Below are positions 8,658-17,874 of a stretch of 38,055 bases of DNA, in pieces. Source of the DNA: Planctomycetaceae bacterium (GTDB taxonomy: Bacteria; Planctomycetota; Planctomycetia; Planctomycetales; Planctomycetaceae); contig PBOJ01000137.1 of assembly GCA_002724315.1 (NCBI GenBank), positions 1 to 38,055 on the forward strand, read 5' to 3'. Position 1 is the stretch's first letter; each line of letters starts with the position of its first letter. Position numbers and translations under genes: made by a program. The notes under the pieces are model-generated. The model searched no databases, was not told the DNA's origin, and was given only the letters and a program-made list of their open reading frames with translations.

Positions 8658-9434
8658 TCAGGGGGCAGATCCGTCGACGTGACTGTGGACGTGGGTGGCG
8701 ACGTTGTTGAAGCACTGAATCATCAAGGTCACGTCGACGCCGTAGCAGATCCAGTCCAGCCCGTAATCGGCCCACTGGGCGACCGATTCCGGTGAGGAAC
8801 CGATTGAGACGCCCGTGGCCACACCGGCCGCTTTGGCCCGTTCGACCACGTGCTTGACCGCTTCCTCGACGGCCGGGTGGCCCGGTTGGCCGCGATGGCC
8901 CAGTGATGCCGAGAGGTCCATCGGGCCGAAAGCCAGGCTGGTCAGGCCCTCGACCGCAACGATTTCGTCAATGTTCTCGACCGCTTCGGCCTGCTCGATC
9001 TGGACCACGACGATGATGTTTTCGTCGGCGTCGTCACAGAATTCGACCGCGTTTTTTCGTCCATAATCCAGGGGACGCAGTGGTCCGAATCCGCGTTCGC
9101 CGGCCGGTGGGTAGCGGCATGCGGAAACCGCACGGCGGACATCTTCGGCGGTGCGGATCATCGGGAAGATCACGCCGTCGGCGCCCAGGTCAAGAACCGG
9201 TTTGACCAGTACCGGGTCGTTCCACGGCACGCGGACAAGAGCCGCTGTGTCGGTTCCCTTCAAGGCCATCATCATCGTCTTGATGCTGTCCAGTGTGAGC
9301 GAGGAGTGCTCGGTGTCGATCCACAACAGGTCGGCGTCGGGGCCGAGTGCCTCGGCGGCCTGGGCATCGGAGAGGCTGATGCAGGTGCCCAGGCACAGCT
9401 GGCCACTGCGAATCTTGGTGATAAATGGATGCAT
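8658..9434 (-). CDS. HpcH/HpaI family aldolase
   Basis: Class II (metal-dependent) pyruvate aldolase fold of 258 residues. The family cleaves 2-keto-3-deoxy or 4-hydroxy-2-keto acids to pyruvate plus an aldehyde, in aromatic and sugar-acid catabolism. Family residues are visible: H43 in TEHS, R68 in ALVRVP, metal ligands E147 (QIEQAE) and D173 (GPMDLSASLG), and the GERGFGP loop (112-118). I chose the ATG at 9434, which has a GGAG about 12 bases upstream. A TTG at 9455 is the only longer option. It is the first gene of the leftward run and the best single clue that the run degrades a keto-acid such as a 2-keto-3-deoxy sugar acid. The exact substrate cannot be read from sequence. Confidence 0.9.
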   Translation of the reverse strand: MHPFITKIRSGQLCLGTCISLSDAQAAEALGPDADLLWIDTEHSSLTLDSIKTMMMALKGTDTAALVRVPWNDPVLVKPVLDLGADGVIFPMIRTAEDVRRAVSACRYPPAGERGFGPLRPLDYGRKNAVEFCDDADENIIVVVQIEQAEAVENIDEIVAVEGLTSLAFGPMDLSASLGHRGQPGHPAVEEAVKHVVERAKAAGVATGVSIGSSPESVAQWADYGLDWICYGVDVTLMIQCFNNVATHVHSHVDGSAP

Positions 9435-9584
9435 CGTCGATTTGGCTCCGGGCAAAAATTCGCGAAACCGCCAGCATACTCAACCGGCACCTCGTACGTC
9501 AGTCAGTCGCGACAGCACGGGACAGTCGGTACCATGCTCGGGTCGCACGCAACACAGTTGACAGTCACAGGAGCACAGCCCGTC

Positions 9585-10883
9585 ATGCGGTCGATCGTCC
9601 TGCCGGTTCTTCAGATCCTTTCCATCAGCCTGGTCGTTTCGTCGATGGCGGTCGCGGCCGAGCCGGCCGATGCCAAGGTCGGTCCCAATGACTGGCCCTG
9701 GTGGCGGGGGCCGACCCGCGACGGTGTTGCCCGTGACTCCGGGGCACCGGTCAAGTGGTCTGCGACCGACAACGTCGCCTGGAAAGCCGCTGTGCCAGGT
9801 CGGGGACACTCGTCTCCCACCGTCGTCGGGCCCCTGGTCGTGATGCAGACGGCCGACGAGACGGCCAAGACCCAGTCGGTCATCGCGTTCGACCGCAAGA
9901 CCGGTCGCAAGCTCTGGCAGACGACCATCAACACCGGCGGTTTTCCCGACCGCATCCACCGCAAGAACACGCACGCGTCGCCGACGGTTGCTGCCGACGG
10001 TTCCCGGCTGTTCGCCGCGTCCTACCATCACCAGGGAATCCATGTCACCGGACTGAACATGTCCGGCAAGATCCTGTGGCAGAAGCACGTCGGCCCATTC
10101 CGTCCGGACCAGTACAAGAACGGCTACGCCGCGTCGCCGATCGTCCACGGCCGAAATCTGATCGTGCTGGCCGAGTGCGACGACAGCAGTTATATGGTGT
10201 CGCTCGACCGTGCCACCGGCAAACAGGTCTGGCGGACACCTCGACCGGCTCGCATCAGCTACTCGTCTCCCACGCTCGGTATGGTTGCCGGTCGCCAGCA
10301 GATTCTGATTTCCGGCTGTGACCGGGTGGCGGCATTCAATCCCGAAACCGGTAAGGGGTTGTGGGAGGTCTCGGCGACCACGATGGCTACCAGTGGCACG
10401 ATGGTGTGGCACAAGGACCTGGTGTTTGCCAGCGGAGGGTTTCCCAAGGCCGAGACGGTCTGCATCAAGGCTGACGGTTCGGGGAAGGTTGTCTGGAAGA
10501 ACACCCAGAAGTGCTACGAACAGTCGATGATCGTTCACGGCGGGTATGTCTATGCGATGACCGATCCGGGCATCGTCTTCTGCTGGCGGGCGACGGACGG
10601 GAAAGTCATGTGGCGGGAACGCCTGCGTGGCCCGATCAGTTCCTCGCCGGTCATCGCTGGTGGGAACATCTACATGAGCAACGAACTGGGGACGACGTTC
10701 GTGTTCAAGGCGTCGCCGACAAAGTACATCGAGTTGGGCCGCAATTCGCTCGGCAACGAGGTGTTCTCGACTCCGTCAATCTGCGGTGGTCGCGTCTACG
10801 CCCGGGTGGCCCACCTCTCGGCCGGTCAGCGTCGCGAGATGCTCTATTGCATCGGCGACAAGGCGACCGCTTCGCGACGTTAG
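9585..10883 (+). CDS. Secreted PQQ-like beta-propeller repeat protein
   Basis: 432-residue exported propeller with a signal peptide (about 1-25). After it comes the planctomycete-typical entry segment NDWPWWRGPTRDG (35-47). The rest is repeats of the PQQ/BamB type, with blades ending in motifs such as DRKTGRKLWQ, DRATGKQVWR, NPETGKGLWE and RATDGKVMWR. No PQQ-site or enzyme residues are obvious, so a structural or binding role is as likely as dehydrogenase activity. The ATG at 9585 has AGGAG at 9569-9573, about 11 bases upstream. Its TAG (10881-10883) overlaps the TAA of the convergent gene by 2 bp. It is monocistronic and divergent from the aldolase run across 150 bp. Confidence 0.85.
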   Translation: MRSIVLPVLQILSISLVVSSMAVAAEPADAKVGPNDWPWWRGPTRDGVARDSGAPVKWSATDNVAWKAAVPGRGHSSPTVVGPLVVMQTADETAKTQSVIAFDRKTGRKLWQTTINTGGFPDRIHRKNTHASPTVAADGSRLFAASYHHQGIHVTGLNMSGKILWQKHVGPFRPDQYKNGYAASPIVHGRNLIVLAECDDSSYMVSLDRATGKQVWRTPRPARISYSSPTLGMVAGRQQILISGCDRVAAFNPETGKGLWEVSATTMATSGTMVWHKDLVFASGGFPKAETVCIKADGSGKVVWKNTQKCYEQSMIVHGGYVYAMTDPGIVFCWRATDGKVMWRERLRGPISSSPVIAGGNIYMSNELGTTFVFKASPTKYIELGRNSLGNEVFSTPSICGGRVYARVAHLSAGQRREMLYCIGDKATASRR

Positions 10884-11560
10884 TCGGCAGGCCCGTTCAA
10901 CGGCACCGACAGATACACGCCGAATTCGCCGACGAAGTCGATCGCGATGCAGGCGTGAACACGCCCCTGTTTGTCGTCGAAAACGACCCGTTCGCCAACC
11001 GGGTACAGTGGCTGGTGCCAGGTGCCGGGGTGCAAGTTGATTCCCTGACGGCCGTCGCAGTAGAACGCGCGGAAGTCGTGGGGCGTGACATCGTCGCCGG
11101 CCGGGGCCAGTAAGGCCACGTACGGGGCGCTGTCATGGGGAAAGAACACCTGGCTGCCGTCGGGGTGGTAATTGGCTTCGCTGACCAGGACCCGTGACGG
11201 ATCTGCCGGTACGGTTTTGCTCGAGGCCGTACCCGGATCGTCGAACCAGCCGGTGACGTAGTAGCCGTCGACGGCGTGGTTGCGGCCCAGCACCCGTTGG
11301 CCCTCGCGATAGACCTCGAACTCGCCACTGGTCACTCCGCCCTCGTTACCGGTTCCCGCCACGACCGGTCGCCAACCCGGTTGTGGCCACGTCACGATTT
11401 CAACCTCGGCCTCCTGGAACGAATCTTCCAGGCTCGCCAGGCCGGTCAGCGTTTCCGGTGTCGCGCGGACCAGTGGGACGTCGAACACCGAAATGTCGGG
11501 CTCCCGGAGCGAACGGATTCGTCCGACCGGTGAGGTCAATGAGGGGGTGCGTGAGTCCAT
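10880..11560 (-). CDS. Ureidoglycolate lyase-like protein
   Basis: 226-residue protein whose C-terminal half matches the ureidoglycolate lyase (AllA) family. The most telling part is QGINLHPGTWHQPLYPV (172-188), the family's Gly-x-Trp-His segment, preceded by RAFYCDGRQG (164-173). AllA splits ureidoglycolate into glyoxylate and urea in purine breakdown. No other ureide or allantoin gene is nearby, so a different lyase or isomerase role on a related small molecule is possible. I chose the ATG at 11560, 22 bp after the stop of the DUF4954 gene, with which it is probably co-transcribed. Longer starts would run back into that gene. Confidence 0.75.
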   Translation of the reverse strand: MDSRTPSLTSPVGRIRSLREPDISVFDVPLVRATPETLTGLASLEDSFQEAEVEIVTWPQPGWRPVVAGTGNEGGVTSGEFEVYREGQRVLGRNHAVDGYYVTGWFDDPGTASSKTVPADPSRVLVSEANYHPDGSQVFFPHDSAPYVALLAPAGDDVTPHDFRAFYCDGRQGINLHPGTWHQPLYPVGERVVFDDKQGRVHACIAIDFVGEFGVYLSVPLNGPAD

Positions 11561-11582
11561 GAGATGGTTTCCGGGGTTCAAT

Positions 11583-13499
11583 TCATTCCAGCAGCGAATC
11601 GATCTCCTGTGACAACCGGTCAAAAGCGTCCCGGCTCAGCTGCACGAAAGTGTCGTCTTCGACTGGCGTGGTGGCGGGTGCGGACCCGTCGAGGATCCGG
11701 TTGGCGCGTCGGTCGTCACGTGTCTTGGATTCCTCGATGCTTCCGGCCATCGCTCGCTCGCTGGCCCGCAGGTCTTCCAGCATCTCCGGGATATCGGTCC
11801 GGCCGTTGAGGATCTGCTGCGCCAACGTCCAGTCCGGGTCGTCGGTGTGCTCTTTCAGGCAGTCGGTCGCTTGCGGGCTGTTGGCGGACACTCCCAGGAT
11901 GTCGAGTCGCTGCTTGAGGCAGCCCAGGGCATACCGGTTGATGAAGAACCGGTAGGTCTCGACCGCGTGTTCCAGGTTTTTTCGCGTCATGACATTCTTG
12001 CCGAGCCCGGTGATGTCGTCGCCGGAATAGATCGGTTGATCCGCTGCTGCCTCCAGTCGCTCGAGGGCCACCCGCATCAGTTGGATGGTTCCTGCCGAAA
12101 ACGAGTCAAAAATCAGGTTGTCGCGAGAGGCCCGATTTCGCTGTCTGTGTTTTTCGTCATTACGCCGAATCTGGTACAGACTGTGGCTGAGCACCCAGGC
12201 CGGCAAGATCTCGTTGAGAGCCGGTGACGTGTTGGCGAAGACTTGCGACGGTGTGTTGATCAACGAAAAGGGGAACTCGACCCGTTGTGGCAGCGTGGTA
12301 ACCCCGGCAGCAATCACCGAGTGGGGTGCGGCGGTGAAATCGGCGGGAAACTTTACCAGGCTACCCAGTCCGAAAAACAGGCCCTCACCGCAGCGGATGG
12401 CCTGGTCGGCGGCCCGCCCCGTGTGGTTCGAACCGACCTGGGCCCCCGAGGCGATGTTGCCGCGTCCGGTGGGCCAGGTGGTGGCGATCACAAGCGACCG
12501 GTGATGTGCGGCGATACACGGACCCAACAGCGACGCCGTGACTTCCCCCTGTCCGATGTGACAGTTGGCCCCCACGAACGACTCGCGAATCAACGCGTTG
12601 TGTTCAATCGTGGAGTGCTCGCCGATCACCGAGTCCTGCACGATGGCCTGCGTGGTGATCTCGGCTCCCCACTGCACGATCGATCCGTGCACACAGGCCG
12701 CGTCGCTGATCCAGGTGGGCTGTTCTTCGTCGGAGATCACGCAGCTGTTCTCGACGATCGTGACACCTCGCAACGCGGCGGCGCGGCCGATGTAGGATGC
12801 GACGATCCGTCCCGAGTCGTGCACCACCGCCCCCTCGTCGACAATGTTCCAGGTGCCGGTGGATTCGACGACGTACTGTTCCAGCAGACTCTCGTAGTCG
12901 ACTCGGAAATCCTCGTCGTCGATGTGTTCGAGCAGTTCGGCCAGCATCGTCGAGTTCAATTCCGCAAAGACTCCCAGTCGTTCGCGGCAGGCTTCAACAC
13001 CCGGAGGCAGTGCCAGGTCACAACCGTAGAACGTCTCCGTTCCCCCGCAGAGACTGTCGGTTTGGACAACCGTCGCGTGGGGGGCGACCAGGGTTCCGGA
13101 GATCAGGCCGACCCGGTGGATCAGAACCTCGTCACCGATTTCACAGTCCCGGAGCGTCGAATCGTAAACTCCGGTGGGCAAGGTCGCGCCGGCGTCGTAT
13201 TCGGCCGGGGTGCCGCTGAAGGCTCCGAGAACGACTCGGCCCAGGAACCGATTGCCCGAGATGTGGTCGGTTGTGAACCCGGGGCCAACCTCGACCAGCG
13301 ACCAGTCGGCCGACCGGTTGCCTTGCGCCGACAATCGTTCGATTTCCTCGTCGGTGAGTCCGCGAGAGGCGACGCCCAGCACCAGGCTCACGCCTTCCTC
13401 GGCCCATTCGTGGACCGAGGCCAGCGTGTTGAGCAAATCGGATTGTTCCATCGCCAACCGGATCGACTCGAGCAGGCGATGAGAGGTGTTTGGTGTCAT
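11583..13499 (-). CDS. DUF4954-type left-handed beta-helix protein
   Basis: 638-residue soluble protein with no signal peptide or membrane helix. The middle (about 110-400) contains hexapeptide-type repeats of a left-handed beta-helix, for example DSTLRDCEIGDEVLIHRVG and DSVIGEHSTIEHNALIRESFVG. This is the fold used by nucleotidyl- and acyl-transferases. Length and layout fit DUF4954, which has no assigned function but resembles sugar-nucleotide enzymes in its helix domain. The C-terminal 200 residues are charged and helical. I chose the ATG at 13499; an in-frame ATG at 13547 is the main alternative, and neither has a strong ribosome site. It is followed 22 bp later by the ureidoglycolate lyase-like gene and is divergent from the large cytochrome gene. 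Confidence 0.75.
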   Translation of the reverse strand: MTPNTSHRLLESIRLAMEQSDLLNTLASVHEWAEEGVSLVLGVASRGLTDEEIERLSAQGNRSADWSLVEVGPGFTTDHISGNRFLGRVVLGAFSGTPAEYDAGATLPTGVYDSTLRDCEIGDEVLIHRVGLISGTLVAPHATVVQTDSLCGGTETFYGCDLALPPGVEACRERLGVFAELNSTMLAELLEHIDDEDFRVDYESLLEQYVVESTGTWNIVDEGAVVHDSGRIVASYIGRAAALRGVTIVENSCVISDEEQPTWISDAACVHGSIVQWGAEITTQAIVQDSVIGEHSTIEHNALIRESFVGANCHIGQGEVTASLLGPCIAAHHRSLVIATTWPTGRGNIASGAQVGSNHTGRAADQAIRCGEGLFFGLGSLVKFPADFTAAPHSVIAAGVTTLPQRVEFPFSLINTPSQVFANTSPALNEILPAWVLSHSLYQIRRNDEKHRQRNRASRDNLIFDSFSAGTIQLMRVALERLEAAADQPIYSGDDITGLGKNVMTRKNLEHAVETYRFFINRYALGCLKQRLDILGVSANSPQATDCLKEHTDDPDWTLAQQILNGRTDIPEMLEDLRASERAMAGSIEESKTRDDRRANRILDGSAPATTPVEDDTFVQLSRDAFDRLSQEIDSLLE

Positions 13500-13552
13500 G
13501 CTGTCGTGGCAATTGTCTCGGCCAGTTGCCGACCTGTTTTCTCTCATCACGT

Positions 13553-13558
13553 TATAAT
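13553..13558 (+). promoter_or_regulatory. Candidate -10 box for the large cytochrome gene
   Basis: A perfect TATAAT lies 32 bases before the ATG at 13591 in the 91-bp divergent space. No good -35 box sits 16-18 bp upstream; the nearest TTG-type hexamer (13526-13531) is 21 bp away. Strength and sigma-factor class are therefore uncertain. Confidence 0.4.
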
Positions 13559-13590
13559 CACCCGTCGAGTTGCCTGCACCGGGGAATGTG

Positions 13591-16500
13591 ATGCCAGACG
13601 TTTGGACAGGACCAAGATCTTGGCTGGTTGTGCTGGGGGTGGCTCTTCTCGGCACCACCGCAGTCGCCGCCCAGCCGCAACGATCCTCCGGGGACGACGA
13701 TGACGAGTACCAGCCGGGATTGATCGGGACGTACACGGCGGCCGGGGCGACGGTCGAACGGATCGACCCGGACATCGCCTTTGACTGGAAGGGGGCTTCT
13801 CCGGATTCTCGCCTCTCGGCCGGCCCGTTCCGGGTCCGGTGGGGTGGACGACTGCTGGTTCGTCAACCGGGACGCTATCGCTGGCACGCGTTTCTCAGCG
13901 GGACGATCCAGGTCAGCCTGGACGGCCGCCGGGTGCTCACGGCCAAGACGGACAAGCCGGGATGGGTGAGTAGCGAGGAGATCGAATTGGGTTTCGGCGA
14001 GAAACCGTTGGAGGTCAGCTACTCGCGTGTCGGAACAGTCGGTCGCGTGATGCTGTTTTGGTCTTCAGGTCATTTTCCGCTGGAACCTCTGCCTGGCCAT
14101 CTGTTGTACCTGCCGAAGTCACGAGGGGACCTGTCCCGAGTGGACCTCGGCCGCCGGTTGGTACGGAGCCATCGGTGCAATCGATGTCACGTTCGAAAAC
14201 ACGATCCGACAGCTCCAGCGGCTCCCGATCTGTCTACCGTCACGGTTGGCACCGCGTCCCGGTCGCTGGTGGAACAGATTTTCGACCCGGCAAAGGCGAA
14301 TCCGCGAGGTCGTATGCCGCACACGGGGATGCGTCGCGACGAGGCGACAGCGATCGTTGGCTGGCTGAGTTCAACCCGTGCGAAGGTGGAATTGCTCTCG
14401 CTGCCGAAGTCGAAGAAGGCGGATCACGAGAAGAACCGGAAGGCCGGTCACCAGTTGCTCGTATCGACCGGTTGCCTGGCGTGCCACAGGCTCAACAAGA
14501 CCGGAGGCACGGCCATCGGGTACGGTCCGGACCTGACCCGTGTCGGAAGTCGACGTTCGCCCGGCTGGCTCTGGACCTGGCTGAAAGATCCGTCGCGGTT
14601 GAATCGGGATCACCGGATGCCGGTATTCCGGCTCAGTGATGCCGAGCGTCTGCAACTTGTGGTCGCGCTGTCCGGATTCGGCGGGCCGTTTCAGGAGGGG
14701 CCGATCAAGGTCACTCCTGCGGATGTCAAACGCGGCGGCCAACTGGTGCAATCGGCCGGCTGTGCCAGTTGCCACCGGTTGCCCGGTCGGGCCGACGCTC
14801 TGGCGAAGCGACCCGCTGACCTGTCGCGGCCCCCTGGGGACTGGGGCTCGAGCTGTCTGTCCGAAACGGCGGATCGTAAGCGGCATCGGCCGGCTTTCGG
14901 TGGCCGGTTGTCGCAGGGTGACAAGTCGGCGATCCGGGCGTTTGTCGAATCTCGGGCTGGACGACAACTGGCAGAGGCATCGGTTTACGATCGAGGTCGA
15001 AGAGTGTTGGAACGGCGTGGCTGCCTGGCGTGTCACGAGCGAGGTATTGGCAAGGGAATCGCGTCGGTGGCTGGTGCGGTCGTGGTCGCTTCCCGGGACC
15101 TCGCCGGGCAGAGCCCGTCACTGGTCCCTCCGGCTCTGACGTCGGTTGGGGACAAGCTGCTGGATGATGCCCTGGCGCGGTCGGTGGCTGGGGAGCAGAA
15201 GACTGTTCGGATGCCCTGGCTTCGAGTTCGCATGCCGCGTTTCGCTCATTCGAAGGCCGACCTGGAGGCGGTGACGCATTTCCTGATCTCTCACGACCGT
15301 ATTCCCCCTGCTGCTCCGGCGACGCCCCCGGTCCCTCGCGGCAAGGCGGATGAACAACACCTGCTGGGGGCCCAGGACCTGGTCGGTTTCAAGGGGTTCA
15401 GTTGCATCGCCTGTCACCACGTGGGCCGGTTCGCTCCCAAGAACGTCGCCCTGGCGACTCACGGCTCCGATCTGCTGGGACTCGCCGGACGGATGCGTCG
15501 CGAGTACTTCCTGCGATGGTGTCGTGAACCTCTGCGGATTTTGCCGGGCATGGAGATGCCCTCGTACAAGAAACCGATGAAGTTCGTTTTCGGTGGCAAG
15601 ATCGAACGCCAACTGGCGGCCATGTGGGACGCCCTGAACGACAAGCGGTTTCAGCCGCCGGTCAATCCGAATGCCGTTGAGCAGTTCCTGGTGGTCAACC
15701 AGGGGGAGTCGCCAAGGGTGGTCCGCGACGTGTTCACGTTGCCCGATTCGGTTGGAGGAGGATCGGTGGCCCGTTCTCTGGCGATCGGATTTCCCAACAG
15801 CCACAACCTGTTGCTGGATCTTGACCGCGCCAATCTCGCCGAATGGACGTTCGGCGACTTTGCAAAGCAGAGGACCCAGGGCAAGAGCTGGTTCTGGGAC
15901 ATGGCCGGCAGGCCGGTCATCACCGGTGGCGAGCGACGCAGTGATGTGGTGCTGGTTACCGTCGACGAAGCGGGAACCCCGGTCGGAATCCATCGGCCGG
16001 TGAGAGATCCGCTCACCGCGGCACAGCTGCTGGGATATCACCAGGACGAGCGGGGGGCGGTTCACCTGGAGTATGGGCTGCGATTCCGGGTCGAGGACGT
16101 GACGTTGCCGATCCACGTGGGAGAAACGCTGCAGCCGACGTCTGAATCCGAATCCGAACAGGGCAGCAGCGGGTGGGATCGCAGCCTGTCGGTCGGAGTG
16201 AGAGATCCGAAGACCGGGAAGGCTCGGGCCGTCCCCGAGGGCGTCGAATTTTACGTCGGTCGGCCGACGGCTCGGGAGTCGTTGGCAAAAGCCACGGTGA
16301 CAGCCTGGCGTCACGGTACGAAGCGGGCTGTCGCTCGAGGAGATCGGGCGTGGGGGACTCTGCCCGATCAGGGCAAACAGCAGTTCGTTCGTCTGGAAGG
16401 CCGGACGCCGGGCGGAGAAGTGGACCGTTTCGCAAGGCGGGGCCTGCTGCGGTACACCACGCACGTGGTCCCCAATCGCCTGTCACTGAAGCCGAGTTCT

Positions 16501-17874
16501 TCTCGTCCGATTCGACCCGAGCCGGTGACCAGCGTGCCCGGTTTCGAAGGGGTCCGGCTGCCGTTGCCCCGGGGGATCATGCCCACGGCGATGACATGGA
16601 CCAGGGGCGGGACCCTGGCGTTCACCTCGCTGAAGGGGCACGTGTACCTGGCTCGCGACACTGACGGGGACGGCCTGGAAGACACGCTCAGCCTGTTCGA
16701 GGAAGGCTTGGCGGCTCCCTACGGGATCATTGCCGAGGGGGATGACCTGATCGTGGCTCACAAGCCCGAGGTGGTCCGATTGCGCGATACCAACGGTGAC
16801 GGTCGGGCCGATCTGCGGCAGGTGCTGGCCACCGGATGGGGCTACAGCGATGACTACCACGACTGGACCTGTGGCATCGTGCGGGATGGTCGCGGTGATC
16901 TCTACGTCGGTCTTGGCAGCAACTACTCGCAGAAGAACCGTTCCGAAAAGACCAGTCGCTGGCGGGGGAAGGTGTTGAAGATTTCCCGTGGAGGTCGGGT
17001 CGAGCCGGTGGGACATGCGTTCCGTTACCCCACCGGACTGGCCATCGACGCCGCCGGAAGGATCTATGTCAGCGACAACCAGGGCGTGCAGAACACGTTC
17101 AACGAGATCAACCACCTGGTGCCGGGCCGCAATTATGGAGTGCCAAGCCGATTCGAGGAGAAGCACGAGTCGGCTGCGGTGAAACCGGCGATTCACGTGC
17201 CGCATCCCTGGTCGCGGAGCGTCAACGGCCTGGCGTTCCTGCCTGTCGGCTTCTCAGACCGCTCGGTCGCCGGACACGGGATCGGCTGCGAGTACGACAG
17301 CCGCTTCCTGGTGCGGTTCACGATGCAGGAGGTCGGAGGCGAGATGCAGGGGGCAGTGTTCCACTTCAGCCGTCCTGGAGCCGGAGTCGGCGAAAAGAAC
17401 TTCGTGGGACCACTGTCGATCGCCGTCAGTCCCAAGGGAGACATCCATATCGGCAACATCTACGACAGCGGGTGGCTGGGGGGACGGAACACGGGGACGA
17501 TCACGCGACTGCGGGCGGTGGCCGGAGGTCCCAACGGGATCCGCGATCTGAAGGCCGTGCCGGGTGGTTTTCGCCTGACTTTTGCCAGCCGGGTCGACGC
17601 CCTCGCTGCCTCAAAACTTGGTTCCTACACGGTTTCCGGATACACGCGCACTTGGAAGGGAGGGTACACCACCCCCGATTCCGGACGGCACCGGGCAAAG
17701 ATTACCGCGGCCAGGGTGTCGGCCGATGGGCTCAGCGTCACGTTGTCGATCGATGGGCTCAGGGCCGGCCACGTCTACGAGATCACGTGTGGTAAGATCG
17801 GAGGTGACGGGGCTGAGATGTGGCCGGCCACCGGGCACTACAGTCTGCACCGGATCCCGAGGAAGACTCCGTGA
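13591..17874 (+). CDS. PA14-like / penta-haem c-type cytochrome / propeller fusion
   Basis: Exported 1427-residue protein of the planctomycete membrane-bound dehydrogenase/cytochrome type. A signal peptide (1 to about 27) is followed by a PA14-like beta domain (about 40-172). Five CxxCH haem c sites follow: C196-H200, C295-H299, C391-H395, C478-H482 and C605-H609. A linker region (about 700-960) leads to a sugar-dehydrogenase-like propeller (about 985-1330). The propeller carries two DxDGDG/DxNGDG calcium-type loops near 1022 and 1066. A small beta domain ends the chain. The likely role is periplasmic oxidation of a carbohydrate, with electrons passed along the haems (inference). The ATG at 13591 follows a GGGGA site; a TTG at 13570 is less likely. 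The next small gene overlaps its stop by 4 bp. Confidence 0.87.
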   Translation: MPDVWTGPRSWLVVLGVALLGTTAVAAQPQRSSGDDDDEYQPGLIGTYTAAGATVERIDPDIAFDWKGASPDSRLSAGPFRVRWGGRLLVRQPGRYRWHAFLSGTIQVSLDGRRVLTAKTDKPGWVSSEEIELGFGEKPLEVSYSRVGTVGRVMLFWSSGHFPLEPLPGHLLYLPKSRGDLSRVDLGRRLVRSHRCNRCHVRKHDPTAPAAPDLSTVTVGTASRSLVEQIFDPAKANPRGRMPHTGMRRDEATAIVGWLSSTRAKVELLSLPKSKKADHEKNRKAGHQLLVSTGCLACHRLNKTGGTAIGYGPDLTRVGSRRSPGWLWTWLKDPSRLNRDHRMPVFRLSDAERLQLVVALSGFGGPFQEGPIKVTPADVKRGGQLVQSAGCASCHRLPGRADALAKRPADLSRPPGDWGSSCLSETADRKRHRPAFGGRLSQGDKSAIRAFVESRAGRQLAEASVYDRGRRVLERRGCLACHERGIGKGIASVAGAVVVASRDLAGQSPSLVPPALTSVGDKLLDDALARSVAGEQKTVRMPWLRVRMPRFAHSKADLEAVTHFLISHDRIPPAAPATPPVPRGKADEQHLLGAQDLVGFKGFSCIACHHVGRFAPKNVALATHGSDLLGLAGRMRREYFLRWCREPLRILPGMEMPSYKKPMKFVFGGKIERQLAAMWDALNDKRFQPPVNPNAVEQFLVVNQGESPRVVRDVFTLPDSVGGGSVARSLAIGFPNSHNLLLDLDRANLAEWTFGDFAKQRTQGKSWFWDMAGRPVITGGERRSDVVLVTVDEAGTPVGIHRPVRDPLTAAQLLGYHQDERGAVHLEYGLRFRVEDVTLPIHVGETLQPTSESESEQGSSGWDRSLSVGVRDPKTGKARAVPEGVEFYVGRPTARESLAKATVTAWRHGTKRAVARGDRAWGTLPDQGKQQFVRLEGRTPGGEVDRFARRGLLRYTTHVVPNRLSLKPSSSRPIRPEPVTSVPGFEGVRLPLPRGIMPTAMTWTRGGTLAFTSLKGHVYLARDTDGDGLEDTLSLFEEGLAAPYGIIAEGDDLIVAHKPEVVRLRDTNGDGRADLRQVLATGWGYSDDYHDWTCGIVRDGRGDLYVGLGSNYSQKNRSEKTSRWRGKVLKISRGGRVEPVGHAFRYPTGLAIDAAGRIYVSDNQGVQNTFNEINHLVPGRNYGVPSRFEEKHESAAVKPAIHVPHPWSRSVNGLAFLPVGFSDRSVAGHGIGCEYDSRFLVRFTMQEVGGEMQGAVFHFSRPGAGVGEKNFVGPLSIAVSPKGDIHIGNIYDSGWLGGRNTGTITRLRAVAGGPNGIRDLKAVPGGFRLTFASRVDALAASKLGSYTVSGYTRTWKGGYTTPDSGRHRAKITAARVSADGLSVTLSIDGLRAGHVYEITCGKIGGDGAEMWPATGHYSLHRIPRKTP

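Noticed and set aside
9558-9563. Perfect TTGACA that looks like a -35 box before the PQQ-like gene
   Set aside because: At 17-bp spacing the -10 would fall on the start codon (9585), and no TATAAT-like hexamer is there.
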